Shown: positions 1 to 8,705 of the stretch, one piece after another
Position numbering within the stretch: the first letter of the stretch is position 1
Layout: each line of letters opens with the position of its first letter
Notes under the pieces: generated by a model
Told to the model about the DNA's origin: nothing
The model's input: the letters and a program-made list of their open reading frames with translations, nothing else
The model's database searches: none
Program-made: the position numbers and the translations under genes
Source: Propionivibrio hellwigii
GTDB taxonomy: Bacteria > Pseudomonadota > Gammaproteobacteria > Burkholderiales > Rhodocyclaceae
Assembly (NCBI RefSeq): GCF_041770905.1
Contig: NZ_JBEUWX010000001.1
Coordinates: 62,001-126,000, forward strand
Direction of reading: 5' to 3'
Length of the DNA stretch: 64,000 bases

Positions 1-1528
1 GACCGACGCTCACCTGACCATAAAGACTGGTGTCGCGCGTCAGATGGTGGGTGAGACCGAGCCGCCAGGCGGTGCCATTGAGCGAATGCGGGAAATCGCC
101 GCCCGTAGCCAGTTCATGACGCAAAATGCGGATGAAGTCGCGGCGGATGCCGGCCATCAGCAGCCAGCGATCGTTGATCTGCCAGGCGTCTTCGGTATAG
201 ACAGAGTCGATATCCGTACTGGTGTCGAAAACGGGGCGGATTGGATCGGGGCTGTTCCAGACGCCGTGGTCCGGATTACTAGCTGAAACGATCGAGGAAC
301 CGCCATAGGGCGAACTGTTCGTATGGCGAAAATCGACCTTGGTCATTTCCCAGCCGAGGACGGCGCGATGGTCGGCCGTGTTGATCCTCGCTTCCAGGCG
401 GTTGCCACGCTGATCGTGGTCGTGATGGGCATAGACGTAACTTGTCCGCGTCACGGTATCGGCCCTCAGGTCGAGCTTGTAGTTTTCTACGTTTTTCCAG
501 AGGCGATCCGATTCGAGAAAATAGACTTCGTTGCTCAGCCCCAGCCAGTCGTTGACCTGCCAGTCGACCTTGGCGCGCAGCCGCGTGTCCTCGTAACGCA
601 TTTGCGCGTCGTTGATGTTGTAATTCTTTTTGCGCAATGCCCTGGGTACCTGGCCGTCAGGCCCATAGGGAGTGCCCCAGTAGCGCTCGGGATGTTCGAG
701 GCTGTAGTCGGCGGTCAGGTCGATGCGCAGATTGGCCGTAGGTTGCAGCCGTAGCCGGCTCATCAGCTTACCACCGCGCGAATCGCCCAGCTCGCGAAAG
801 CCCCTGTCATTGTGTCCGTAGACGTCGATCCGGTAGCTGGCGATTTCTCCAATCGGCCCGGCGGCGCCGAAGCCAAGCTGTTTGTAGCCATCGGTACCCA
901 GTCCCGCCATCAATTCGTAGCTGCGTGTCCGGCTCGGCTCTTTGCGGATGGCGTTGATCATCGCGCCGACCGTTCCTGTGCCATAGACGACAGAGGCCGA
1001 ACCGCGGGAAATATCGAAACGCTCATAGCCCCAAGTGTTGCCTGGGTAGGTCTGAGCGCCTGGCGTGACGCGTATGCCGTCGTCGGCGATACCGACCGAG
1101 GTCTCCCCGGTAAAGCCGCGGCTTGAAAACGACAGGCGGCCGGTGTCGGTCAGGCCGACTGTCCGGCTGAGCGTATCCCGCATCTGGGTATCGCCGCGCT
1201 CGCGTATCGTTTCGCTGTCGATGATTGCCATGCTGGCGGGCAGTTCTTTTGCCGTGACGCCGGTGCGGCTGCCGCTCTGGCTCGGCTGGTCGAGGTGAAG
1301 CGTGGCGGCATCGCGCGTGCTGCGCACGTCGACGGTGCCGAGTACGGTTTCCTCTGCGTTAGCGGAGGTGGCGAGCGCCGCGCCCGCCAGTGCGGCAAAT
1401 AGTGCGCCGGCGAGCGGCATTGTGCGCAACGGACAGGGCATGTGCGCCTGCGTGTTGCCCGACAAGCCGCCTGGAATTGAGGGATGCCGAATTCGCAAAC
1501 CGTCAACGGAACGTAATAAATGCCCCAT
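1..1528 (-). CDS. TonB-dependent siderophore-type receptor, N-terminal part
   Basis: Outer-membrane receptor, probably for a ferric siderophore. The reading frame is open from an ATG at 1528 (GGAGG just upstream) to the window edge, so the C-terminal barrel is missing. Translation shows a long N-terminus, a hydrophobic signal segment (LAGALFAALAGAALATSANA), then a plug domain: a TonB-box-like stretch (EETVLGTVDV), 'ELPASMAIID', 'DDGIRVTPGAQTYPGNTWGY' and 'FDISRGSASVVYGTGTVGA', typical of siderophore receptors. Barrel strands follow ('SYRIDVYGHNDRGF', 'AHHDHDQRGNRLEARI'). It lies downstream of meaB on the same strand, but a 550 bp gap suggests its own promoter. The substrate cannot be read from this part. 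A role in B12 uptake is conceivable given the neighbouring riboswitch, but the plug looks like a siderophore receptor and not BtuB. Confidence 0.85.
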   Translation of the reverse strand, partial: MGHLLRSVDGLRIRHPSIPGGLSGNTQAHMPCPLRTMPLAGALFAALAGAALATSANAEETVLGTVDVRSTRDAATLHLDQPSQSGSRTGVTAKELPASMAIIDSETIRERGDTQMRDTLSRTVGLTDTGRLSFSSRGFTGETSVGIADDGIRVTPGAQTYPGNTWGYERFDISRGSASVVYGTGTVGAMINAIRKEPSRTRSYELMAGLGTDGYKQLGFGAAGPIGEIASYRIDVYGHNDRGFRELGDSRGGKLMSRLRLQPTANLRIDLTADYSLEHPERYWGTPYGPDGQVPRALRKKNYNINDAQMRYEDTRLRAKVDWQVNDWLGLSNEVYFLESDRLWKNVENYKLDLRADTVTRTSYVYAHHDHDQRGNRLEARINTADHRAVLGWEMTKVDFRHTNSSPYGGSSIVSASNPDHGVWNSPDPIRPVFDTSTDIDSVYTEDAWQINDRWLLMAGIRRDFIRILRHELATGGDFPHSLNGTAWRLGLTHHLTRDTSLYGQVSVG

Positions 1529-2076
1529 GATGTTTCCTCCTTGAAATAGGGATTGAGGGCCATTCCGTTTCCGAATTGTCGGAATTCATCGGCGACGGCG
1601 CCGTTTTTTGGCCGCGTTGAGCGGCGTTCCGATCCCGACCTGTTATTGCCGGGGCTGTATTGGGTTTTATTTGTTTTTTAGCCCAATCTTTACATCCAGG
1701 ATGGCCTTGTTTGCCTTGCCGTATATGCGGTCACGCAATCGCTTGGCGATAGCAAATTCCGGCTTTCTCTAAGAATGTAAATAGGTCAGGTGATGTTTTT
1801 TACGGCGCGCCGCGGCATGTGCCATATGCAAGGCGTCCGGATGTTGCCGGGAGCGTGAGAAAAACCGCACGGCAATGGCAACGAAGCGGGTAATGAAACA
1901 TATCGGCGGACGGCACAGCCGCCGTCCGCCGTGTGGAAATTGTGCTGGAATCCCGAAAACCGCGCATGCGCTGGCATCCGTGACCCGCGAACAGCAGGCT
2001 GACCAGGCATTTGTCCTGTGATCCCAATAAACATGCGGCATCACGCTTCCGGGCTCCTTCCAGCTCCAAGCGCCTG
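1529..2076. other. Intergenic region, no gene seen
   Basis: About 550 bases between the TonB receptor start and the meaB stop. The short open frames here have no recognisable product. The T-rich stretch around 1660-1690 could hold the receptor promoter, but I see no clear Fur box or riboswitch. Confidence 0.5.
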
Positions 2077-3243
2077 TTAAGTCAGACTGACGACGTTTTG
2101 CTGCTCGAACAGATCGAGCAGCATCAATGCCGCCTGCGTCGAGGAAAGTTCGCCGGCGCGGATTTTCTCCTCGATGGCCGGCAAGTTGATACGGATGTTG
2201 GGGTGGCCGTAGAACGTGCGCTTGAGGTGTTCGGAAACGAGGTTATGCACCCAGTCAATGTTCTGCTGCTGGCGGCGACGCATCAGCACGCCGGAAGCTT
2301 CCGTCGTCTGGCGGAATTCTTCGATCGCTTTCCAGACTTCCGGCACGTTGTCGCCCGTGTAGGCCGAGCAGGCCAGCGCCCTTGTCTTCCAGCCTTCGGT
2401 CGACGGCTGGAGGAAATGGATAATGCGTTCGTAGTCGGCGCGCGCGGCCTCGGCGCGCAGCTTGTTATCGCCGTCGGCCTTGTTGACAAGAATCAGGTCG
2501 CAGCGCTCCATGACGCCTTTTTTGATGCCTTGCAGTTCATCGCCGGCGCCGGCAATCTGAACAAGTAGAAACATATCGACCATCGAACGCACGGTGATTT
2601 CGCTTTGTCCGACGCCGACGGTTTCGACCAGAAGGACGTCGAAACCGGCTGCTTCGCAGACGATCATCGTTTCTCGCGTTTTACGCGCGACGCCGCCGAG
2701 GACGCCGCCGCTGGGCGAGGGGCGGATATAGGCGCGTTTGTCGCGCGAGAGTTTTTCCATGCGCGTTTTGTCGCCGAGGATGCTGCCGCCGGTGACGCTG
2801 CTGCTCGGATCGACGGCGAGCACGGCGGGGCGATGTCCCATATCGCACAGTTGCAGCCCGAGCGTCTCAATCAGCGAGCTTTTGCCGGCGCCGGGAACGC
2901 CGGTGATGCCGACGCGAATCGTCTGGCCGGCGTGCGGCAGCAGGCGCGACAGCATTTCCTGTGCCATTTCCTGATGCCGGTCGGCGTTGCTTTCGACCAG
3001 CGTGATGGCGCGCGCCAGAATGGCGCGGTCGCCGGAGAGCACGCCGTCAACGTACTCATCGATGGAAAGCTCGTGCTTGCGCGCCACCAGCTTGTAGGCG
3101 GCATTCTGGGTGTTCTGTGCGTAATTGCCTGGCATGCCGTCATGCCGGCTTTCGATGCCGGACATCACGTTGGTTGTGAACCCCTTGTGGTGCTCGTCGT
3201 CTTCCGGGAACCATTCCGGACGTATCAGTTTTTCGTCACTCAT
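2077..3243 (-). CDS. meaB: Methylmalonyl-CoA mutase G-protein chaperone MeaB
   Basis: GTPase that guards and reactivates methylmalonyl-CoA mutase by gating adenosylcobalamin loading (MeaB/ArgK family, G3E P-loop class). The protein has 388 residues, slightly longer than usual because of a ~45-residue N-terminal extension. The Walker A motif GVPGAGKSS is at residues 115-123. 'VLAVDPSSSVTGGSILGDKT' is the family's switch region, 'VETVGVGQSE' the Walker B/G3 region and 'NKAD' the guanine-specificity motif. The ATG at 3243 is chosen over a TTG one codon upstream. It is third in the mutA-mutB-meaB order, but a 234 bp gap with a strong intrinsic terminator separates it from mutB, so its expression may be lower than, or partly independent of, the mutase genes. 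Confidence 0.95.
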   Translation of the reverse strand: MSDEKLIRPEWFPEDDEHHKGFTTNVMSGIESRHDGMPGNYAQNTQNAAYKLVARKHELSIDEYVDGVLSGDRAILARAITLVESNADRHQEMAQEMLSRLLPHAGQTIRVGITGVPGAGKSSLIETLGLQLCDMGHRPAVLAVDPSSSVTGGSILGDKTRMEKLSRDKRAYIRPSPSGGVLGGVARKTRETMIVCEAAGFDVLLVETVGVGQSEITVRSMVDMFLLVQIAGAGDELQGIKKGVMERCDLILVNKADGDNKLRAEAARADYERIIHFLQPSTEGWKTRALACSAYTGDNVPEVWKAIEEFRQTTEASGVLMRRRQQQNIDWVHNLVSEHLKRTFYGHPNIRINLPAIEEKIRAGELSSTQAALMLLDLFEQQNVVSLT

Positions 3244-3261
3244 CAATCCGCGCCTTGATAG

Positions 3262-3307
3262 TAAAAAAGGGTTGCCGCCAGCAAGACAGCAAAAATCGGC
3301 GGCAACC
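3262..3307 (-). terminator. Intrinsic terminator between mutB and meaB
   Basis: On the minus strand GGTTGCCGCC and GGCGGCAACC form a perfect 10 bp stem (3298-3307 and 3270-3279), followed directly by a T-run (CTTTTTTAC) ending near 3262. It lies about 20 bases before the meaB start codon, so it would end most mutAB transcripts and attenuate meaB. Confidence 0.75.
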
Positions 3308-3425
3308 TGAGGAGAAAGTCTGGAGACCCATTGTCAGAAAACCGGCGGCTGCCCGGAAAATGGATTAAGGGATCAAGAGATCTGATGTTTCTCCCAGGTT
3401 TTCCGTCGCGTTTAACCGGCTTTAG

Positions 3426-3469
3426 CGTATCCCGCCGACGCCAGCGTAGCCGGCGCCGGCAGGATACGT
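3426..3469. repeat. Long GC-rich inverted repeat after mutB
   Basis: CGTATCC-GCCG-CGCC arms face each other with two mismatches around a ~9 base loop, directly downstream of the mutB stop. There is no T-run. It may be an mRNA-stabilising 3' hairpin or a REP-like element. Confidence 0.5.
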
Positions 3470-3477
3470 AACGAACG

Positions 3478-5649
3478 TCAGCCGAGCTGCTCGTTGAGCT
3501 TTTCGAGAACTTTCTTCGCTGCGACAGGAATGACGGTGCCGGGTCCGAAGATCAGCGCTGCGCCGTTCTTGTAGAGGAAGTCATAGTCCTGAGCCGGAAT
3601 GACGCCGCCGATACAGGCGAGAATATCTCCCCGGCCGCGTTTTTTCAGTTCCTGCACGAGCTGCGGCAGCAGGGTATTGTGGCCGGCCGCCAGCGAACTG
3701 AAGCCGACGACATGTACGTCGTTTTCCACCGCCATGTCGGCGGCTTCTTCCGGCGTCATGAACAACGGGCTGACGTCCACGTCGAAGCCCAGGTCGGAGA
3801 AAGCGGTGGCAATGACCTTGGCGCCCCGGTCGTGGCCGTCCTGGCCGATTTTAGCGACCAGCATACGCGGCCGGCGACCGTGCTTCTTCTCGAATTCGGC
3901 GCACATATTCTGCACTTCCTTCAGGTCGGAGTTTTCCGCGTACTCTGAACTATAGACGCCCGAGATGGAGCGAATGACCGCCTTGTGACGCGGGAAGACC
4001 TTTTCGATGGCATCGGAGATTTCACCCAGGCTGGCGCGCGCCTTGGCCGCTTCCACCGACAGTTCGAGCAGGTTGCCGTTTTCGCGCGATTCTGCAGCAC
4101 GCGTAATGGCTTCCAGAATCTGTTTGACGCGGGCGTTGTCACGGTTGTCGCGCAGTTTCTTGAGCCGCTCGATCTGCGCAGCGCGCACGGCGGTGTTGTC
4201 GATGGAGAGGATGTCGATCGGGTCCTCGTGTTCGAGACGGTATTTATTGACACCGATGATCGGCTCGGCGCGCGAGTCGATGCGCGCCTGACGCCGCGCT
4301 GCCGCTTCCTCGATACGCATCTTCGGCAAGCCGGTTTCGATGGCCTTGGCCATGCCGCCGAGGCGTTCGACTTCGACGATGTGTCCCCAGGCCCGTTTGC
4401 GTAACTGATCGGTCAGCCACTCGACGTAGTACGAACCGCCCCACGGGTCGATCGTCTTGCAAATGCCGGTTTCGCTTTGCAGATAAATCTGCGTGTTGCG
4501 CGCGATGCGGGCGGAAAAGTCGGTCGGCAGGGCGATGGCTTCGTCCAGCGCGTTGGTGTGCAGCGACTGCGTGTGACCGAGAGTGGCGGCCATCGCCTCA
4601 ATGCAGGTGCGCGCGACGTTGTTGAATGGATCCTGCTCGGTGAGGCTCCAGCCCGAGGTTTGCGAGTGCGTGCGCAGCGCCAGCGATTTTGGATTCTTCG
4701 GGTTGAACTGCTTGAGCAGTTTGGCCCACAGCAAGCGGCCGGCGCGCAGTTTGGACACTTCCATGAAGTAGTTCATACCTTCGGCCCAGAAGAACGACAG
4801 GCGTGGCGCGAACTTGTCTACGTCGATGCCGGCGGCGATACCGGTGCGCACGTATTCCAGACCGTCGGCGATGGTGTAGGCCAGTTCAATGTCGGCGGTC
4901 GCGCCGGCTTCCTGCATATGGTATCCGGAGATACTGATGCTGTTGAACTTAGGCATGAACTTCGAGGTGTATTCGAAGATGTCGCCGATGATGCGCATCG
5001 AACCTTTCGGCTCGTAGATGTAGGTGTTACGCACCATGAACTCTTTGAGAATGTCGTTCTGGATGGTGCCGGCCAGTTGGTCGAGGCGGGCGCCCTGTTC
5101 AAGACCAGCGACGATATAGAAGGCCAGTACCGGTAGCACCGCGCCGTTCATCGTCATCGAGACTGACATTTCATGCAGCGGAATGCCGGAGAAGAGGATT
5201 TCGGCGTCGAGAATCGAGTCGACCGCCACACCGGCCTTACCTACGTCACCGACGACGCGCGGGTGGTCAGAGTCATAGCCGCGGTGGGTCGCCAGGTCAA
5301 AGGCGACTGACAGCCCTTTTTGCCCCATCGCCAGATTGCGGCGATAGAAGGCGTTACTTTCTTCGGCGGTCGAGAAACCGGCGTACTGGCGGATCGTCCA
5401 GGGGCGCTGGACATACATCGTCGGGTAGGGGCCGCGCAGGTTGGGCGCCAAGCCGGCCAAAAAGCCCAGATGTTCGATGCCCTTGATGTCGGCTTCGGTA
5501 TACAGCGATTTGACCGGAATCTGTTCGTTGGTCATCCAGATCGGGTCTTGGTCGATACGCGCTTCCAGTGCTTTCTTCCAGGTCTTTTCATCGACCTTGG
5601 CGACCTTCGGCTGGTAATCCATTTCGGTGAAATTCGGGAATGTGCTCAT
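3478..5649 (-). CDS. mutB: Methylmalonyl-CoA mutase large (catalytic, B12-binding) subunit
   Basis: Adenosylcobalamin-dependent isomerase interconverting (R)-methylmalonyl-CoA and succinyl-CoA in the cytoplasm. The 723 residues comprise an N-terminal TIM barrel with the substrate-binding stretch ('GPYPTMYVQRPWTIRQYAGF', 'SVAFDLATHRGYDSDHPRV') and a C-terminal flavodoxin-like B12 domain. The DxHxxG motif is DGHDRG at 604-609, with His606 as the lower cobalt ligand. GFSSLAAGH and IGGVIPAQD complete the cobalamin site. Six bases separate it from the mutA stop, so the two are co-translated. The two-gene (alpha-beta) form, with mutA as the non-binding subunit, is that of propionate-forming bacteria and differs from the single-gene homodimer. 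Confidence 0.97.
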   Translation of the reverse strand: MSTFPNFTEMDYQPKVAKVDEKTWKKALEARIDQDPIWMTNEQIPVKSLYTEADIKGIEHLGFLAGLAPNLRGPYPTMYVQRPWTIRQYAGFSTAEESNAFYRRNLAMGQKGLSVAFDLATHRGYDSDHPRVVGDVGKAGVAVDSILDAEILFSGIPLHEMSVSMTMNGAVLPVLAFYIVAGLEQGARLDQLAGTIQNDILKEFMVRNTYIYEPKGSMRIIGDIFEYTSKFMPKFNSISISGYHMQEAGATADIELAYTIADGLEYVRTGIAAGIDVDKFAPRLSFFWAEGMNYFMEVSKLRAGRLLWAKLLKQFNPKNPKSLALRTHSQTSGWSLTEQDPFNNVARTCIEAMAATLGHTQSLHTNALDEAIALPTDFSARIARNTQIYLQSETGICKTIDPWGGSYYVEWLTDQLRKRAWGHIVEVERLGGMAKAIETGLPKMRIEEAAARRQARIDSRAEPIIGVNKYRLEHEDPIDILSIDNTAVRAAQIERLKKLRDNRDNARVKQILEAITRAAESRENGNLLELSVEAAKARASLGEISDAIEKVFPRHKAVIRSISGVYSSEYAENSDLKEVQNMCAEFEKKHGRRPRMLVAKIGQDGHDRGAKVIATAFSDLGFDVDVSPLFMTPEEAADMAVENDVHVVGFSSLAAGHNTLLPQLVQELKKRGRGDILACIGGVIPAQDYDFLYKNGAALIFGPGTVIPVAAKKVLEKLNEQLG

Positions 5650-5655
5650 CGTGAT

Positions 5656-7836
5656 TTACCCCATGTACTTTTCTTGCAGTTTTTTGTTGATTTCGTAGCA
5701 GTTGGCGCGAACGTGGATGTAATCGTCCACCCCGGCCGCATTGAACGTCTCGGTGACTTCGGGCGGTTGCTTGCCAGCGACGATGACCGTGGTATTCGGC
5801 TTGGCCGCTTTGATCCGTTTTGCGACAGTCGGCACATAGTCGGGATAGGTGGCATCGGTCGAGCAAATGACGACGACCGGTGCGCCGGAAGCCAGCGCTG
5901 CGTCCGCCGCTTCTTCCGCCGTGGCGAAGCCCTCGTTGCCGATGACCTCAAAGCCGGCGACTTCGAAAAATCCGCGGGCGAAGTCCGCGCGCGGCTTGTG
6001 CTGGGGAATCGGCCCCATGTTGGCGAGGAAGAGACGGAGTTTTTCGCCTTTTTCCGCAAACCGGGTTTCGACATCCTGGCGCAGATGCTCGAACGCCTCT
6101 GCCAGACGGGCGATCTTGAGCGGTTCGGCGGTAGGACGTTCACTGTCGAAACTGCTTAGCACTTCAAAGAGCTGGCTCAGCGTTGCGCCTTTATCCACCG
6201 CGTCGATAGCCAGTTCGACGGACGCGCCGACCGGGCTGGAAAAGCCTTTTTCGATATTGGTGAGATCGAATCCCAGCGTGTAGTCCTGATTGATGTGGGC
6301 GTGCTGCGCAACATCATCGACGCGCGTTTGCTTGAGCGCTTTCCGATCGACAAGCGGCACTTCGATTTTCTTCTCGACCAAGTTGGCGTACATATTGGTG
6401 CCGAGAATGACATCGCTGCGTGTTTCGACAGCCTTGGCGCGTTTTGCTGCAGTGGCTGCGGCCATTTTTTGCGGCAGGCCGGCCATGATTGCGGCGGACA
6501 TGCCGCCATTCTTTTCGATTTCCTGGAAAATTTTCCAGGCGGACTGACCGAATTCATGCGTCAGCTTTTCGATGGAGTAGGCGCCGCCGCCCAGGTCGAT
6601 CGGCATGGTGAAGCGCGATTCTTCCTGGAGCATGACCTGTACGTTGCGCGCGATGCGGCGTGAGAAACGATCCGGCGTGCGAATCGGTTCGTCGAACGGC
6701 GACAGATGCATGCTGTCTACGCCGCCCACTGCGCCGGAGAAGCCTTCGCTGGTAACGCGCAGCATATTGACGTAGGGGTCGAAGACCGTCTTGTTATATG
6801 CCGAGGTGCGTCCGTGAATCGTCATTTTCTGTGCGTCTTCATTACCGCCGAAGGCGGCGACGATCTGCGCCCACAGGATGCGTGCCGCGCGCAGTTTGGC
6901 AATTTCCATGAAGAAGATCGAGCCAAGCGAGAAGCCGAAGCGAATGCGCGGGGCGACCTGGTCGATGGACAGGCCTCTTTGGATCATTTCACGCAAATAC
7001 TCGGCCGCCGTGGCGAGCGCGAAGGCGACTTCTTCCGTCGAGGCTGCGCCGGCATTGTGATAGGGATGCCCCTGCACGAAGATCGTTTGCAGCTTCGGTG
7101 CTTTTTTGGCTGCCCACGCTGTCGCTTGATGCATGCTGTCGTAAGCCATCTTAAGCGAAACCGGCAGTTTGCCTTCGGTTGCCAGTACGGCCAGCGGGTC
7201 GCTGCCGACACAGCCGTCGACCCAGTGCAGATGATTGACGCCCGCTTCGTTGTCTTGCATGGCAACCGACAGCATGGCCAGCATGGGTAGTGAAATAGCG
7301 CCCGTGAAGCACTGCACGGGGACTGTTTTCAGATCGATGCCCTGAAAAATCGTCGAAACATCGTGCAGGGTTTCCAGCGAAACGCCATCGCGGCCGACGT
7401 CCTCTTCAGAAGCGTTGGCTGGGCTTTGCCCGCTGCGCGTCGGATGGTCGAGCACGATGTTGAGGCCGGTCTGTCCGCGGGCGATATCAAAGCGCGCTTC
7501 CTCATTGAACGTTTGCGGGAAGGCGAGCGTGAGTTCCTGATTGATTTTCCACGGCGCCTTGATGTACCCGTTCGGGCGCGTACTGCGCACGAATGGCTGG
7601 AAGCCCGGCTTGGATTTTAGGTGCGGCAAGCCTTCAATATCTTCGGCCATGTAGATCGGCTCGATCGTCAATCCCTCGTAGGTCTTGGTATACATGACCT
7701 TGTCGAAGGGCGCGCCTTTCAAGGCGGCGGTAGCCTCCTCTTTCCACTCCTCCTTGCTGGGCTTCTTGAATTCATCGAAAAACCCGCGCTCGGCATCGAT
7801 TTTCGTGATGTCGACCGTTGTTTGTTGGTCACTCAT
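5656..7836 (-). CDS. mutA: Methylmalonyl-CoA mutase small subunit
   Basis: Non-catalytic partner of the large subunit, 726 residues. It keeps the barrel and flavodoxin-like folds ('IEPIYMAEDIEGLPHL', 'FIEKLTHEFGQSAW'-like regions, 'VVVICSTDATYPDYVP') but lacks the B12-ligand motif: where MutB has DGHDRG this protein reads 'LANMGPIPQHKPRADFARGF', as expected for the beta chain. The ATG at 7836 overlaps the stop of a short upstream open frame, suggesting translational coupling. It is the first well-supported gene downstream of a cobalamin riboswitch about 670 bases away, so expression of the operon probably responds to B12. Confidence 0.96.
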   Translation of the reverse strand: MSDQQTTVDITKIDAERGFFDEFKKPSKEEWKEEATAALKGAPFDKVMYTKTYEGLTIEPIYMAEDIEGLPHLKSKPGFQPFVRSTRPNGYIKAPWKINQELTLAFPQTFNEEARFDIARGQTGLNIVLDHPTRSGQSPANASEEDVGRDGVSLETLHDVSTIFQGIDLKTVPVQCFTGAISLPMLAMLSVAMQDNEAGVNHLHWVDGCVGSDPLAVLATEGKLPVSLKMAYDSMHQATAWAAKKAPKLQTIFVQGHPYHNAGAASTEEVAFALATAAEYLREMIQRGLSIDQVAPRIRFGFSLGSIFFMEIAKLRAARILWAQIVAAFGGNEDAQKMTIHGRTSAYNKTVFDPYVNMLRVTSEGFSGAVGGVDSMHLSPFDEPIRTPDRFSRRIARNVQVMLQEESRFTMPIDLGGGAYSIEKLTHEFGQSAWKIFQEIEKNGGMSAAIMAGLPQKMAAATAAKRAKAVETRSDVILGTNMYANLVEKKIEVPLVDRKALKQTRVDDVAQHAHINQDYTLGFDLTNIEKGFSSPVGASVELAIDAVDKGATLSQLFEVLSSFDSERPTAEPLKIARLAEAFEHLRQDVETRFAEKGEKLRLFLANMGPIPQHKPRADFARGFFEVAGFEVIGNEGFATAEEAADAALASGAPVVVICSTDATYPDYVPTVAKRIKAAKPNTTVIVAGKQPPEVTETFNAAGVDDYIHVRANCYEINKKLQEKYMG

Positions 7837-8278
7837 AACTTTCGGCTCCTGTAGTGTTGCCGGGATATGTCTCCATAACCCGCGCCTGTTGTGTGAAGTT
7901 GGCGTAAAATGGCGTCGCCGCAGCCTCCTCGGCGGTCATGTCCAGTGAAAGCGTTGCAGAGGCCTTGGCGACATTGACTGACGATGTCGGCGCTACGCAG
8001 GTACGTATGCCGACATCAGAAATCTGGAAACGAACGGATGAGCCTGGCGGCTTTCCCCAATTGCCGCCGCCATCCCGACTATCCGCAGTACGCGTGCCGG
8101 CGCGATGGCGCAAGCCATCCGCGCGGCGTGCATTCTGCGCGTGAAGACAGCCGGTATAACAGAGATAAGCCATACCAGTGCGTGTGCACTGGAGACCTGC
8201 GGCGGCAAAGGGCCGAAAGGGTAAAGTTCGGTTGGTCGCGTTTCCAGTCATCTGGAAGAGATTTTCCATCAGCGTCAT
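7829..8278 (-). CDS. Possible 149-residue leader ORF before mutA (doubtful)
   Basis: The open frame begins with ATG at 8278 behind a plausible ribosome-binding site (GAGAAAGGTGAATC) and ends overlapping the mutA start by a few bases, an arrangement typical of translational coupling. The product has several Cys residues near the N-terminus and no hydrophobic segment or known motif, and I do not recognise it. Its composition resembles random GC-rich sequence. It may be a real B12-regulated small protein, a decayed gene, or chance. The position between riboswitch and mutA is what makes it worth listing. Confidence 0.25.
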   Translation of the reverse strand: MTLMENLFQMTGNATNRTLPFRPFAAAGLQCTRTGMAYLCYTGCLHAQNARRADGLRHRAGTRTADSRDGGGNWGKPPGSSVRFQISDVGIRTCVAPTSSVNVAKASATLSLDMTAEEAAATPFYANFTQQARVMETYPGNTTGAESYE

Positions 8279-8504
8279 GATTCACCTTTCTCGAATACGA
8301 TGCATGAATTCGTGAAAAGGGGAATCAGGTCGTGAGATCAACTGCCGGGAATTCGTAAAACTACGAAAACCGTACGAATGCACGTTTTTGTGCGAGTCTG
8401 TACAGACCGCAATCGTTGTAATTGGCGTTTCTGAACGGTATCGGAAAAACCGGGCAGCTAATCAACGAAACCTCACCCCTCACCCCGAGGTTGGCAGTTC
8501 GTTC

Positions 8505-8705
8505 ATCCCAGGCCGGTCTTCTGGCTTGCCTTCATCCTCTTCCGGCGCCTTCCCATGCGATGCTTTGCACAGTGGCACTGTTGCCGGATTCGTCAGGCCT
8601 ACAGCAGCGGGGGGCTGCACCGGAATGCTTGTCAAAGGCTGTCTCGACAAGACCACCGGTTTCCCGTTTCACCTTCCCCACAGAACAGGGGGCGAGGCAC
8701 CTGAA
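8505..8705 (-). promoter_or_regulatory. Cobalamin riboswitch
   Basis: Read on the minus strand, the order of conserved blocks matches the adenosylcobalamin aptamer: GGTGCC, then GGGGAAGGTGAAACGGGAA, a CCGGTG element, CAGCCCCCCGC with CTGTAG, GCCACTG at about 8571-8578 and the B12 box AAGCCAGAAGACCGGCC at 8511-8527. Spacing and total length (~200 nt) fit. The first well-supported downstream gene on this strand is mutA. I cannot assign the expression platform with confidence. A hairpin in the ~230 bases before the doubtful leader ORF, or sequestration of its ribosome-binding site, are both possible. Confidence 0.92.
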
